A program made the translations under genes and the position numbers. A model generated the notes under the pieces. The model was not told where the DNA came from. It made no database searches and saw nothing but the letters and a program-made list of their open reading frames with translations. From contig DASZRL010000129.1 in assembly GCA_035549175.1 (NCBI GenBank), positions 1 to 33,101 on the forward strand: 33,101 nt of DNA. Direction: 5' to 3'. Shown here piece by piece: positions 7,336 to 14,719 of the stretch. Each line of letters starts with the position of its first letter. Positions within the stretch are counted from its first letter, which is position 1. This DNA comes from DASTSN01 sp035549175. Lineage in GTDB: Bacteria > Bacteroidota > Bacteroidia > Chitinophagales > Chitinophagaceae.

Positions 7336-10236
7336 ATGCGCCACCTCCTTTTCGCATGCTGCCTCGCCTGTGGCATTACCACCCTGCATGGCCAGGGCCA
7401 GCCTGCCACGCAGGAATCCCGTTGGGTAGACAGCGTGATTAATTCCCTGAGCGATGACCAGAAGATCGCCCAGCTGGTGATCATCCGGGCGCATTCCAAC
7501 CTGGGAGCGGACCATGTCGCCAAAGTGGAAGACCTGATCCGCAACTATAACGTGGGAGGGCTGTGCTTCTTCCAGGGAGGCCCGGTCCGGCAGGCCCTCC
7601 TGACCAATGCCTACCAGCGGCTGGCCAAAACACCGTTGTTGATCTCCATTGATGCCGAATGGGGCCTGGGGATGCGCCTGGACAGTGTCACGCGCTTTCC
7701 CTACCAGCTGACCCTGGGGGCGATGGATGACCCCCGACTGGTTTACGCGATGGGACGGGCGATCGCCCGGCAGTGCCGGCGCATGGGCATCCAGGTTAAC
7801 TTCGCCCCGGATGCCGATATCAATAACAACCCGGATAACCCGGTAATCGGGTTCAGGTCCTTCGGGGAAGACCGCGAAAAGGTGACCCGCTTCGCCCTGG
7901 CCTATATGCGGGGCTTGCAGGACGAAGGTATCATGGCCTGCGCCAAGCACTTCCCCGGGCATGGGGATGTGAGCGTCGATTCCCACCTGGACCTTCCGGT
8001 GATCCGCAAGTCGATGGGCCAGCTGGATTCCCTGGAACTCTACCCGTTCAGGGCCCTGGTACAGGCGGGCATCCGCGGCGTGATGGTGGCGCACCTTTCC
8101 GTGCCGGCTATTGACACGACTGCCCACCTGCCCACCTCCCTGTCCTATAACAATATTACCGGGCTGCTCCGCAATCAACTGGGATTTTCCGGCCTGACCT
8201 TCACCGATGCCCTGGAAATGAAGGGAGTCACCAGATACTATCCGGGTGCGGAGGCCTCCGTGCAGGCCCTGATCGCCGGCAACGACATGCTCTGCCTGCC
8301 CGAAGACGTGGGTGCGACGATTGATGGGGTCAAAAAAGCCATTGCCGGCCACCGCATCGGCTGGGGGGCCATCTACGAGAAACTGCGGCGGGTACTGCGC
8401 GCCAAATATGAACTGGGCCTTGCCGGATGGCAGCCCGTGGATACCGCGCACCTGCTGGCAGACCTGAACGAGGCAACCGACAATATCCGGGCGGAAGTGG
8501 CGCGGCAGTCCATTACCCTGGTAAAAAGCCAGAGCGGCACGCTGCCGGACCTGTCCGGCAAAAGGATCGCGTATGTGGGGATCGGCCTGGAAGGCCCTTC
8601 TCCGCTGGGAAACCGCCTGCGCCGCGACCTCGGGGCCGACCTGTATTCCTTCAGTTACGGGGACAGCACCGGCCGCGCCGATACCCTGCTGCAGCAACTG
8701 CGTTCCGGCGGATACGATCAGGTCATTACCGGCATCCATGGCATTGGCCTGCGGCCATCCAACCACTACGGGATCAGCCAGGCAGCCCTGGCATGCTGGA
8801 GCCGCCTGGACTCCCTGAATAATATAACGGTAGTGTTCGGTAATGCCCTTTCGCTGCGCAATTTTTGCCAGGCGGGTACCCTGCTTGCCGGTTACCAGGA
8901 TGACTCCATTACGCAGCAGGAGGCAGCCGGCATCCTGGAAGGTGATATCCTGCCGAGGGGGACCCTGCCGGTTTCCCTGTGCAGCCTGCCCTACGGATCG
9001 GGGATTGTGCTGGGCCGGACCCTTCCCGGCCAGACGGCCGATGCGTACCCGGCCCTCCGGTCGATCGATTCCATTGCCAGCGAGGCCGTGGCGCGAAAGG
9101 TATTTCCCGGTTGCGTGGTATTTGCCGCCCGGGACGGTAAGGTGATATACTATAAGGCCTTCGGCCAGCTGGAGTATGGACCTTCCCCCCGCGTATCCCT
9201 GGAAAGCGTCTATGATCTGGCTTCAGTAACCAAGGTATCAGCCACGACGCTGTCGGTGATGAAACTGTACCAGGAAGGCCGGCTGGACCTCGACAGGACC
9301 CTGGGGGATTACCTGCCCTGGACCCGGGGAACGGATAAGGCGCGCCTGAAGATCCGGGACATCCTGCTACACCAGGCGGGACTGGTACCCTTCATTCCCT
9401 TTTACCGGGAAACCATCGATACGCTGACGGGCATTCCCAACCCCGCCCTCTATGCCGACCGGCCCAGGGAGGGATTTACGACCCGGGTGGCCGAACATCT
9501 TTACCTGCGCAATGACTGGAATGACACGATCATGGCACGCATCCTGAAAAGCCCGCTGGGCCCGGCTCCCAAATATGTCTACAGCGACCTGGATTTTATT
9601 TTTATGGGCAAGATCGTGGAGGCGATTACGGGCATGAGCCTGGATCAGTATGTCCAGAAAACCTTTTATGACCGGCTGGGGATGGCGACCACCGGGTTCC
9701 TGCCCCGCCGGCGGTTCCCGCTCACGCGCATAGCCCCCACCGAGGACGAGGAAGACCATTTCCGACGCCAGCTGATCTGGGGGGATGTGCATGATGAAGG
9801 AGCGTCCCTGCTGGGTGGCGTGGCAGGACACGCCGGGTTGTTCTCGGATGCCTATGACCTGGCCCTGCTGTACCAGATGCTGCTGAATGGCGGGGAACTG
9901 AACGGTGTAAGGCTGCTCAGGCCGGAGACCATCCGCTATTTCACCGCCTACCACAGTGCGATCAGCCGCCGCGGGCTGGGCTTTGATAAGCCGGAAAAGG
10001 ACAATGCCAAGCGGAGCGATCCCTACCCCTGCCGCAGCGCCTCCCCGGAAACTTTCGGCCACACCGGATTTACCGGAACCTGCGTCTGGGCGGATCCCCA
10101 GCACAAACTGGTCTTCATCCTGCTTTCCAACCGGGTATATCCCACCCGCAACAACAATACCCTCTCGGAACTGAATATCCGCCCCAGGATCCAGGAAGCG
10201 ATATACGAAGCGATCCGACGCGGGGAGTTGCCCTGA
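7336..10236 (+). CDS. Secreted GH3 beta-N-acetylglucosaminidase fused to a serine beta-lactamase-like domain
   Basis: A 966-residue two-enzyme protein with a signal peptide (residues 1-20, ending LHGQ). Residues about 25-370 are a glycoside hydrolase family 3 barrel of the NagZ type: KHFPGHGDVSVDSHLDLP starts at Lys204 and contains the Asp215/His217 acid-base dyad, and the nucleophile is Asp291 in TFTDALEMKG. A GH3 C-terminal-like region spans about 390-570. Residues about 585-960 are a class C beta-lactamase/DD-peptidase fold: S630-V-T-K633, Y749-S-D751 and H909-T-G911. The expected substrate of the first half is GlcNAc-containing peptidoglycan fragments; the second half may be a peptidase or esterase, or act on stem peptides. 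This fusion recurs in Bacteroidota, so it is a known architecture. The stop abuts the stop of the convergent hydrolase gene. Confidence 0.9.
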   Translation: MRHLLFACCLACGITTLHGQGQPATQESRWVDSVINSLSDDQKIAQLVIIRAHSNLGADHVAKVEDLIRNYNVGGLCFFQGGPVRQALLTNAYQRLAKTPLLISIDAEWGLGMRLDSVTRFPYQLTLGAMDDPRLVYAMGRAIARQCRRMGIQVNFAPDADINNNPDNPVIGFRSFGEDREKVTRFALAYMRGLQDEGIMACAKHFPGHGDVSVDSHLDLPVIRKSMGQLDSLELYPFRALVQAGIRGVMVAHLSVPAIDTTAHLPTSLSYNNITGLLRNQLGFSGLTFTDALEMKGVTRYYPGAEASVQALIAGNDMLCLPEDVGATIDGVKKAIAGHRIGWGAIYEKLRRVLRAKYELGLAGWQPVDTAHLLADLNEATDNIRAEVARQSITLVKSQSGTLPDLSGKRIAYVGIGLEGPSPLGNRLRRDLGADLYSFSYGDSTGRADTLLQQLRSGGYDQVITGIHGIGLRPSNHYGISQAALACWSRLDSLNNITVVFGNALSLRNFCQAGTLLAGYQDDSITQQEAAGILEGDILPRGTLPVSLCSLPYGSGIVLGRTLPGQTADAYPALRSIDSIASEAVARKVFPGCVVFAARDGKVIYYKAFGQLEYGPSPRVSLESVYDLASVTKVSATTLSVMKLYQEGRLDLDRTLGDYLPWTRGTDKARLKIRDILLHQAGLVPFIPFYRETIDTLTGIPNPALYADRPREGFTTRVAEHLYLRNDWNDTIMARILKSPLGPAPKYVYSDLDFIFMGKIVEAITGMSLDQYVQKTFYDRLGMATTGFLPRRRFPLTRIAPTEDEEDHFRRQLIWGDVHDEGASLLGGVAGHAGLFSDAYDLALLYQMLLNGGELNGVRLLRPETIRYFTAYHSAISRRGLGFDKPEKDNAKRSDPYPCRSASPETFGHTGFTGTCVWADPQHKLVFILLSNRVYPTRNNNTLSELNIRPRIQEAIYEAIRRGELP

Positions 10237-11100
10237 TCAGGGGTGCAGATCCAGCAGGACCTGCCGGATCTTTTCGAAATGGGTCCAGGGAATGAAGTGA
10301 TTGGCTTCCGGTAGGATGGTCACGTCCACGCGGCTGGCGTTGATCAGCATCCTGCGCGCATACCAGGCATTGCCTACCGGCACCATATTATCTTTTCCGC
10401 CGTGCAGGATATGGACGGCACAGCGCACCTGGTACAGATCCTCCCGCAGGCGCAGCAGGTCCTTTTTCAGGTACCAGAGTTCCTGGTTACTGGGCCGGAA
10501 GGCACCGGGAACCAGGTATTTCAACGGTGTCTTATAAAGAAAGGGGCGCCATTTTTCCGGCTTTTCCTCCTCCGGGTCCAGCGAGCCGGCCAGCAGGACA
10601 ATGCCCGTGAAATATCCCGCGTTGTCGATGGCCAGGCGCAAGGCCATGGGACCGCCCAGGGAATGCCCGACGATATAGGCGGGTTGCCCGTTGGCCAGCC
10701 GGGCAAGCAGGGGGCTGATGATCACAGATTGCTGTTCCAGGTTCCGCGCCGATCCGAATTCACTGTAGCCGAAACCCGGCCTGTCAATGGCGACCATACG
10801 GAACCGGTCCAGCAGCGCGCTGTCTTTCAGGTACCGGCTGAATGCATCCCAGCCGCCCGGGGATCCATGGATGAAAAAAAGGGTGGGAAGCGTATCCTTT
10901 CCCGTTTTCACGTAATGCAGCCGGAATCCGTGGATGGAAACGGTTTCTGTCGTCAGCTGCACGCCCGCCCTGGCAAATTCTGACCGGGCTTTCCGGTCGG
11001 ATATGCGGAACTTCATACAACTCTGTGCTAATAGGAACCAGGCAATCATCACCGTGCCCAGGGAAATAAAAGTGGCTCGTAACCGGCGTGTCCGTTTCAC
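10237..11100 (-). CDS. Alpha/beta hydrolase with N-terminal membrane anchor
   Basis: A 287-residue alpha/beta-hydrolase. The oxyanion segment is FFIHGSPGGW (76-84), the nucleophile elbow is GHSLGG with Ser147, the likely acid is Asp237 in HGGKDNMVP, and the catalytic His is His268 in EANHFIPW. So the triad is complete. The N-terminus (about 11-28) is hydrophobic after a cluster of Arg and Lys and ends in LAQSC; Cys28 could be lipidated, although the lipobox is poor (Q at -2). It is therefore a membrane-attached protein facing the periplasm, or a simple signal anchor. The start is a GTG. The substrate is unknown: esterase, lactonase and peptidase are all possible. It lies 43 bp downstream of ricT and may share its transcript. 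A weak -7-like GAATTTTG (11114-11121) precedes it. Confidence 0.82.
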   Translation of the reverse strand: MKRTRRLRATFISLGTVMIAWFLLAQSCMKFRISDRKARSEFARAGVQLTTETVSIHGFRLHYVKTGKDTLPTLFFIHGSPGGWDAFSRYLKDSALLDRFRMVAIDRPGFGYSEFGSARNLEQQSVIISPLLARLANGQPAYIVGHSLGGPMALRLAIDNAGYFTGIVLLAGSLDPEEEKPEKWRPFLYKTPLKYLVPGAFRPSNQELWYLKKDLLRLREDLYQVRCAVHILHGGKDNMVPVGNAWYARRMLINASRVDVTILPEANHFIPWTHFEKIRQVLLDLHP

Positions 11101-11143
11101 AGGCTAAATCTACCAAAATTCCGGGGCGCCCGGCATGGAATGC

Positions 11144-12538
11144 TTACCGGTCCTTTTTGCGGGGCGGTTGGCCGGAAGGTTTTTGCCGGGGTGGTTGCTG
11201 GGAACCCTGGGGCGGCCGGGAACCTCCCTGGCCGGGGGACGGCTGGGACGGCCTGCCACCGGGTTGGCCCTGTTTGCCCCCGCCCTGGCCGGACTGGGGT
11301 TTGCCGCCGGGCTGCCCAGGCTGAGGACGTCTTCCCTGCTGCTGTCCCTGGGCGGCTTTGCCGCCAGGCTGACCCTGCCTTTGCTGGGGCCGCTGGCCGC
11401 CCCCCTGCCCGCCTTTGCGCTGGCGCTGTTCCTGGTGACGCTTGCGGTCTGCCTTCTCCAGGCTGCGCAGGCTGATCTGGCCCACGACGTCTACAAATTC
11501 CGGCTCCACTTCTTTGGGTTTTCCGGAACTGACTTCCACGGCTTCCAGTTCATCGGGAATGATCCCCTGCTGGTTCAGTGATTTGATTTTGCGGACCCGT
11601 TCAATGGTCAGCGGGTATTGGCGGTTGCTGTCCGGCAGCACATACCACATGAGGTTCTTGAAAATATCCTTCTTGATGAGGTTGGCGGTCCCTTTGGCTA
11701 CCTGAATGGAATCGCAATGTTCGGGGAAATGCTGGAGGGCATCCAGGTAGGTGTCCAGCTCGTAGTTCAGGCAGCACTTCAGGCGGCCGCACTGGCCGCT
11801 GAGTTTGGTCTGGTTGATGGAAAGGTTCTGGTAGCGGGCGGCGGCGGTATTGACCGATTTGAACTCAGTGAGCCAGGTACTGCAGCAGAGTTCCCTGCCA
11901 CAGCTCCCTACGCCGCCTACTTTCGCGCTTTCCTGCCGGGCCCCGATCTGGCGCATTTCCACTTTCACCTTGAATTCCGAGGCGTATACCTTGATGAGTT
12001 CCCGGAAATCCACCCGGCCGTCGGCGATATAAAAGAAAGTGGCCTTTCGACCGTCTGCCTGGATCTCCACCTCGCTCAGTTTCATGTCCAGCCGGAGCTG
12101 TTTGGCGATGGCCCGGCTCCGTATCAGGGCGGACCGCTCCCGCGCCTTGTTCTGTTTCCACATGTCGATATCCCGGTCGCTTGCGCGACGCAGGATCTTT
12201 TTCATTTCAGGGTTGTCTTCCCGGACCCCGCGTTTTTTCATCTGCAGGCGAACGATTTCCCCGGTAAGCGATACTTCCCCTACGTCGAATCCACTGACGC
12301 CTTCCACGGAAACCAGGTCCCCCTTTTCGAACTGATGAACGGTACTGTTGCGGTAAAATTCCTTGCGGCTTCCCTGGTTAAAGGAAACTTCGATAACCGG
12401 GCAGGCACCTGCCGGGTCCGCCAGCGGAAGGTTACGCAACCAGTCGTACGTATTCAACCGGTTGCAACCGCCTGTGCTGCAGCCCCCGTTACTCTTACAC
12501 CCGTTGGGCTTTCCTGTGCTGCAATTTGTACAACTCAT
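11144..12538 (-). CDS. ricT: PSP1 domain protein RicT (YaaT) with Cys-rich head and disordered Gln/Gly/Pro tail
   Basis: A 464-residue member of the PSP1/YaaT family. In Bacillus, RicT forms an iron-sulfur complex with RicA and RicF that affects RNA processing, competence and sporulation. The core (about 45-330) carries the two conserved Cys motifs GSCGRELCCSTWL and GQCGRLKCCLNYE. The first 25 residues add five more cysteines (C3, C6, C14, C20, C25) in a Gly/Ser/Asn-rich stretch. From about residue 370 to the end the protein is a low-complexity Gly/Gln/Pro/Arg/Lys tail, probably disordered and possibly RNA-binding. It lies directly downstream of holB, the same neighbour as in Bacillus. I recognise no RicA or RicF partner in the window. 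A 258-bp gap separates it from holB. Confidence 0.87.
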   Translation of the reverse strand: MSCTNCSTGKPNGCKSNGGCSTGGCNRLNTYDWLRNLPLADPAGACPVIEVSFNQGSRKEFYRNSTVHQFEKGDLVSVEGVSGFDVGEVSLTGEIVRLQMKKRGVREDNPEMKKILRRASDRDIDMWKQNKARERSALIRSRAIAKQLRLDMKLSEVEIQADGRKATFFYIADGRVDFRELIKVYASEFKVKVEMRQIGARQESAKVGGVGSCGRELCCSTWLTEFKSVNTAAARYQNLSINQTKLSGQCGRLKCCLNYELDTYLDALQHFPEHCDSIQVAKGTANLIKKDIFKNLMWYVLPDSNRQYPLTIERVRKIKSLNQQGIIPDELEAVEVSSGKPKEVEPEFVDVVGQISLRSLEKADRKRHQEQRQRKGGQGGGQRPQQRQGQPGGKAAQGQQQGRRPQPGQPGGKPQSGQGGGKQGQPGGRPSQPSPGQGGSRPPQGSQQPPRQKPSGQPPRKKDR

Positions 12539-12796
12539 GTTCGCCTAAAATTGAAAATCAGCTAAAAACGAAGGAGATTACGCACATACCGGCGTCGGGC
12601 ATCCTGGCTGGCAGCTGGCTTGAAACGCAGGGCCTGTGATCGGGATCCTGTGTGGCAAGTACGTTGCACGGGTATGATAATCCGGAAAATCCGGTAAAGA
12701 TGCTGCGGAACGACTCCTTCAAACCAGCCGTCGGGGCACCCGGGCACTCCTACGGTTCCTGACCTGGTTCCTACGCCTCCGATTCCAACCGACAGG
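12539..12796 (-). other. Gap between holB and ricT; no gene recognised
   Basis: These 258 bases separate two genes of one operon-like pair. A minus-strand open frame of 61 codons beginning with GTG (12562-12747) gives an Arg-rich sequence without recognisable features and is probably not real. The repeated word AGGAACC occurs twice within 20 bases on the minus strand. An exact -7 box lies at its upstream edge (12806-12813), so the gap could be a long ricT leader. Confidence 0.4.
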
Positions 12797-14008
12797 TCAA
12801 GTGGTCAAAAATACGATTTTGTCCTGAATGATATGGTATAACTTGATTGTCAGGGCATGGAACAGAATTTTGGCATTGGCGTTCCGTTCGATGTAGTAGG
12901 CGGCCCGGTCCAGTTCACTGATCAGGGCCTGCTGCTGGGCGATATCGGCGATCTTATTGAGCCGCCGGGCAAAATCCTTTTCCTTTTCCGGGAGGGGTAG
13001 CTGTTCGCCCAGCACCCGAAGCCGGATGGCCTGTTCAAGCAGGTGGTTAAAGTACCGCAGGAACTGTTTTTGCTTTTCCCGGCCCAGCCGGCTGATTTCG
13101 TCCACCCACCGGGTCTGGGCCTGGGGGCCGGTTTTCAGGATGGCATTCAGCCACTCGCGCAAAAGGGACTGCCAGTCTTCCTCGGCGTGCTGCAGCAATT
13201 GCAGGGCTTCCCGGTAGTTGCCGTCGCTGATGGCCGCCACCTGGCCGGCCGTGGAAGCATCCGCCGCCTTGCGGCGTACCAGGCCGTCCCGGATCTCACC
13301 GGGTTCCAGCGGGGGAATCTTGATGAGCTGGCAGCGGCTCAGGATGGTGGGAAGGATCAGGGACTCGTTTTCAGCCACCAGGATGAACAGGGTGTTGGCG
13401 GGAGGTTCCTCAATCAGCTTGAGCAGTTTATTGCCTTCGTTGCCGAGGTATTCGGGCATCCACATCAACAGTACCTTGTACTCGCTTTCAAAACTTTTCA
13501 GGTTGAGCTTGCGGATGATGTCATTGCATTCCTGGGCCGTAATGTTTCCCTGCTTGTTCTCCGCCCCGATGAACTGGAGCCAGTCGTACACATTGCCATA
13601 GGGGTACTGGGCCAGGAACTCACGCCACTCCCCGATGTAATCGGTGCTGATAGGCGGCGAGCCCGACTTGCGGGTAACCACGGGGTAGCTGAAATGAATG
13701 TCCGGGTGAACATACCCGGCTGCCTTCAGGCAGGAAGGGCAGGTGCCGCATGCATCGGAAGCCTGAGCGGGCGCTGCCGGTAAGGCCTCTTCGGAGGCTC
13801 CGAACAGGGAGGCGCCGGCTGGGGCTGCCGGCTGCCGGCCGGTTATCTTCTCGCAGGTCACGTACTGGGCCAGGGCCATCGCCAGGGGTAGGGCGCCGCT
13901 GCCCTCCCGGCCCAGCAACAATAAGGCATGGCTCAGCCGGTTATGGCTGACCAGGTCCGCCAGTCGCTGCTTAATGGCATCCTGCCCGATCACATCCTGG
14001 AAACGCAT
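12797..14008 (-). CDS. holB: DNA polymerase III subunit delta' (clamp-loader subunit)
   Basis: A 403-residue AAA+ clamp-loader subunit. It begins MRFQDVIGQDAIKQRL, the usual start for the family. The P-loop is GREGSGAL (33-40), with Ala39 where a functional Walker A has Lys; loss of ATP binding is normal for delta'. Sensor 1 is LSRCQLI, and KLLKLIEEPPANTLFIL is the typical Walker B/box region. The zinc-module cysteines are C52, C87, C90 and C93. The last three have normal spacing, but C52 and C87 are separated by 34 residues rather than about 8, owing to an Ala/Pro-rich insert. The gene sits 40 bases beyond the peroxidase terminator and has an exact -7 box only 4 bases before its ATG. ricT follows. 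Confidence 0.92.
   Translation of the reverse strand: MRFQDVIGQDAIKQRLADLVSHNRLSHALLLLGREGSGALPLAMALAQYVTCEKITGRQPAAPAGASLFGASEEALPAAPAQASDACGTCPSCLKAAGYVHPDIHFSYPVVTRKSGSPPISTDYIGEWREFLAQYPYGNVYDWLQFIGAENKQGNITAQECNDIIRKLNLKSFESEYKVLLMWMPEYLGNEGNKLLKLIEEPPANTLFILVAENESLILPTILSRCQLIKIPPLEPGEIRDGLVRRKAADASTAGQVAAISDGNYREALQLLQHAEEDWQSLLREWLNAILKTGPQAQTRWVDEISRLGREKQKQFLRYFNHLLEQAIRLRVLGEQLPLPEKEKDFARRLNKIADIAQQQALISELDRAAYYIERNANAKILFHALTIKLYHIIQDKIVFLTT
12806..12813 (-). promoter_or_regulatory. Possible -7 box for ricT, at the end of holB
   Basis: On the minus strand this reads TATTTTTG, an exact TAnnTTTG, overlapping the last codons of holB. It would produce a ricT leader of about 260 bases. 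With no -33 element it may be a chance match. Confidence 0.25.
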
Positions 14009-14012
14009 GCGG

Positions 14013-14020
14013 CAAAACTA
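14013..14020 (-). promoter_or_regulatory. Candidate -7 box of holB, adjacent to the start codon
   Basis: The minus strand reads TAGTTTTG, then CCGC, then ATG. The box is an exact TAnnTTTG and lies between the upstream terminator (14048-14073) and holB. Transcription would start at or next to the A of the ATG, giving a leaderless mRNA. Confidence 0.45.
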
Positions 14021-14047
14021 CGAAACGACCCGCGATGAGGCGGGAGC

Positions 14048-14073
14048 AAAAAAAGCGGCCCGGGGGACCGCTT
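14048..14073 (-). terminator. Rho-independent terminator of the glutathione peroxidase gene
   Basis: On the minus strand a 9-bp stem (AAGCGGTCC with GGGCCGCTT, one G-U pair) and a CCC loop are followed by a run of seven T. It starts 30 bases beyond the peroxidase stop codon. Confidence 0.85.
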
Positions 14074-14102
14074 CTTTTCAATACAATGGGGCACAAGCCG
14101 GA

Positions 14103-14621
14103 TCAGTTCAGGTATTTCAGGATATCCTGGCTCATGGGCTGGGTCTGCGGCGAGAAAGTGGCGATAAGGTTGCCTTTTTCATCCAGCAGGAACTTTCCGA
14201 AATTCCAGACGACCGGATCGGCAAACCCTTTTTCGGCCGCGGCGGCCTCCAGGTATTTATAGATGGGGGCGATATCAGTTCCCTTTACGGAAATCTTTTC
14301 GGCCATCGGGAAGGACACCCCGTAGTTTTTCTTGCAGAACTCGGCGATCTCCCCGTTGGTACCGGGTTCCTGGCCGCCAAAATTATTGGCCGGGAAGCCG
14401 ACGATCACCAGTTTATCCTTGTACTTGGTATACAGTTTTTCGAGACCGTCGTATTGCGGGGTGTTGCCGCATTTGGATGCGGTGTTGACGATGAGGATCT
14501 TTTTGCCCTTAAAGCGGGAAAAGTCAATCTGGCCTCCGGTGAGACCCGGCACTTTGAACTCATAGATGGATCCGGCCGTCAGTACGCCGGTGATCAGCAG
14601 CGAAAGCAAAAGAATTTTCAT
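14103..14621 (-). CDS. Glutathione peroxidase family protein (Cys type), exported
   Basis: A 172-residue peroxidase reducing hydrogen or lipid peroxides, probably with thioredoxin rather than glutathione as donor. The catalytic tetrad is visible: Cys51 in NTASKCGNTPQY (Cys, not Sec), Gln84 in GFPANNFGGQEPGTNGEI, and Trp139-Asn140 in VVWNFGKFLLDEKG. Cys96 in EFCKKNYGVSFP sits where thioredoxin-dependent members keep the resolving Cys. Residues 1-17 (MKILLLSLLITGVLTAG) look like a signal peptide, so it should act in the periplasm. I use the ATG at 14619-14621. The longer frame to 14687 reaches past a perfect -7 box at 14661-14668, so it cannot be transcribed from that promoter. A terminator follows, so the gene is monocistronic. 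Confidence 0.92.
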   Translation of the reverse strand: MKILLLSLLITGVLTAGSIYEFKVPGLTGGQIDFSRFKGKKILIVNTASKCGNTPQYDGLEKLYTKYKDKLVIVGFPANNFGGQEPGTNGEIAEFCKKNYGVSFPMAEKISVKGTDIAPIYKYLEAAAAEKGFADPVVWNFGKFLLDEKGNLIATFSPQTQPMSQDILKYLN

Positions 14622-14660
14622 ATCTGTATGATTTGATTGATGAAGAATCCGCAGGAATAA

Positions 14661-14668
14661 CAAAGTTA
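14661..14668 (-). promoter_or_regulatory. Candidate -7 box of the glutathione peroxidase gene
   Basis: The minus strand reads TAACTTTG, an exact TAnnTTTG, 39 bases before the ATG at 14621. A TTG lies 16 bases upstream of the box, a little closer than the usual 19-21. It fixes the start choice for the gene. Confidence 0.5.
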
Positions 14669-14719
14669 CGGTGATCTGGTTCTCCAATCGCCAGGAATTT
14701 GACGGGCGTTGCCCCGGGT

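Noticed and set aside
7300..8766. 488-codon minus-strand frame opposite the GH3 domain
   Set aside because: The plus strand carries the NagZ motif and signal peptide. The antisense frame also runs through the divergent promoter region.
12562..12747. 61-codon minus-strand frame between holB and ricT
   Set aside because: It begins with GTG, has no ATG, no clear promoter of its own, and an Arg-rich composition without motifs. It cannot be supported as a gene.
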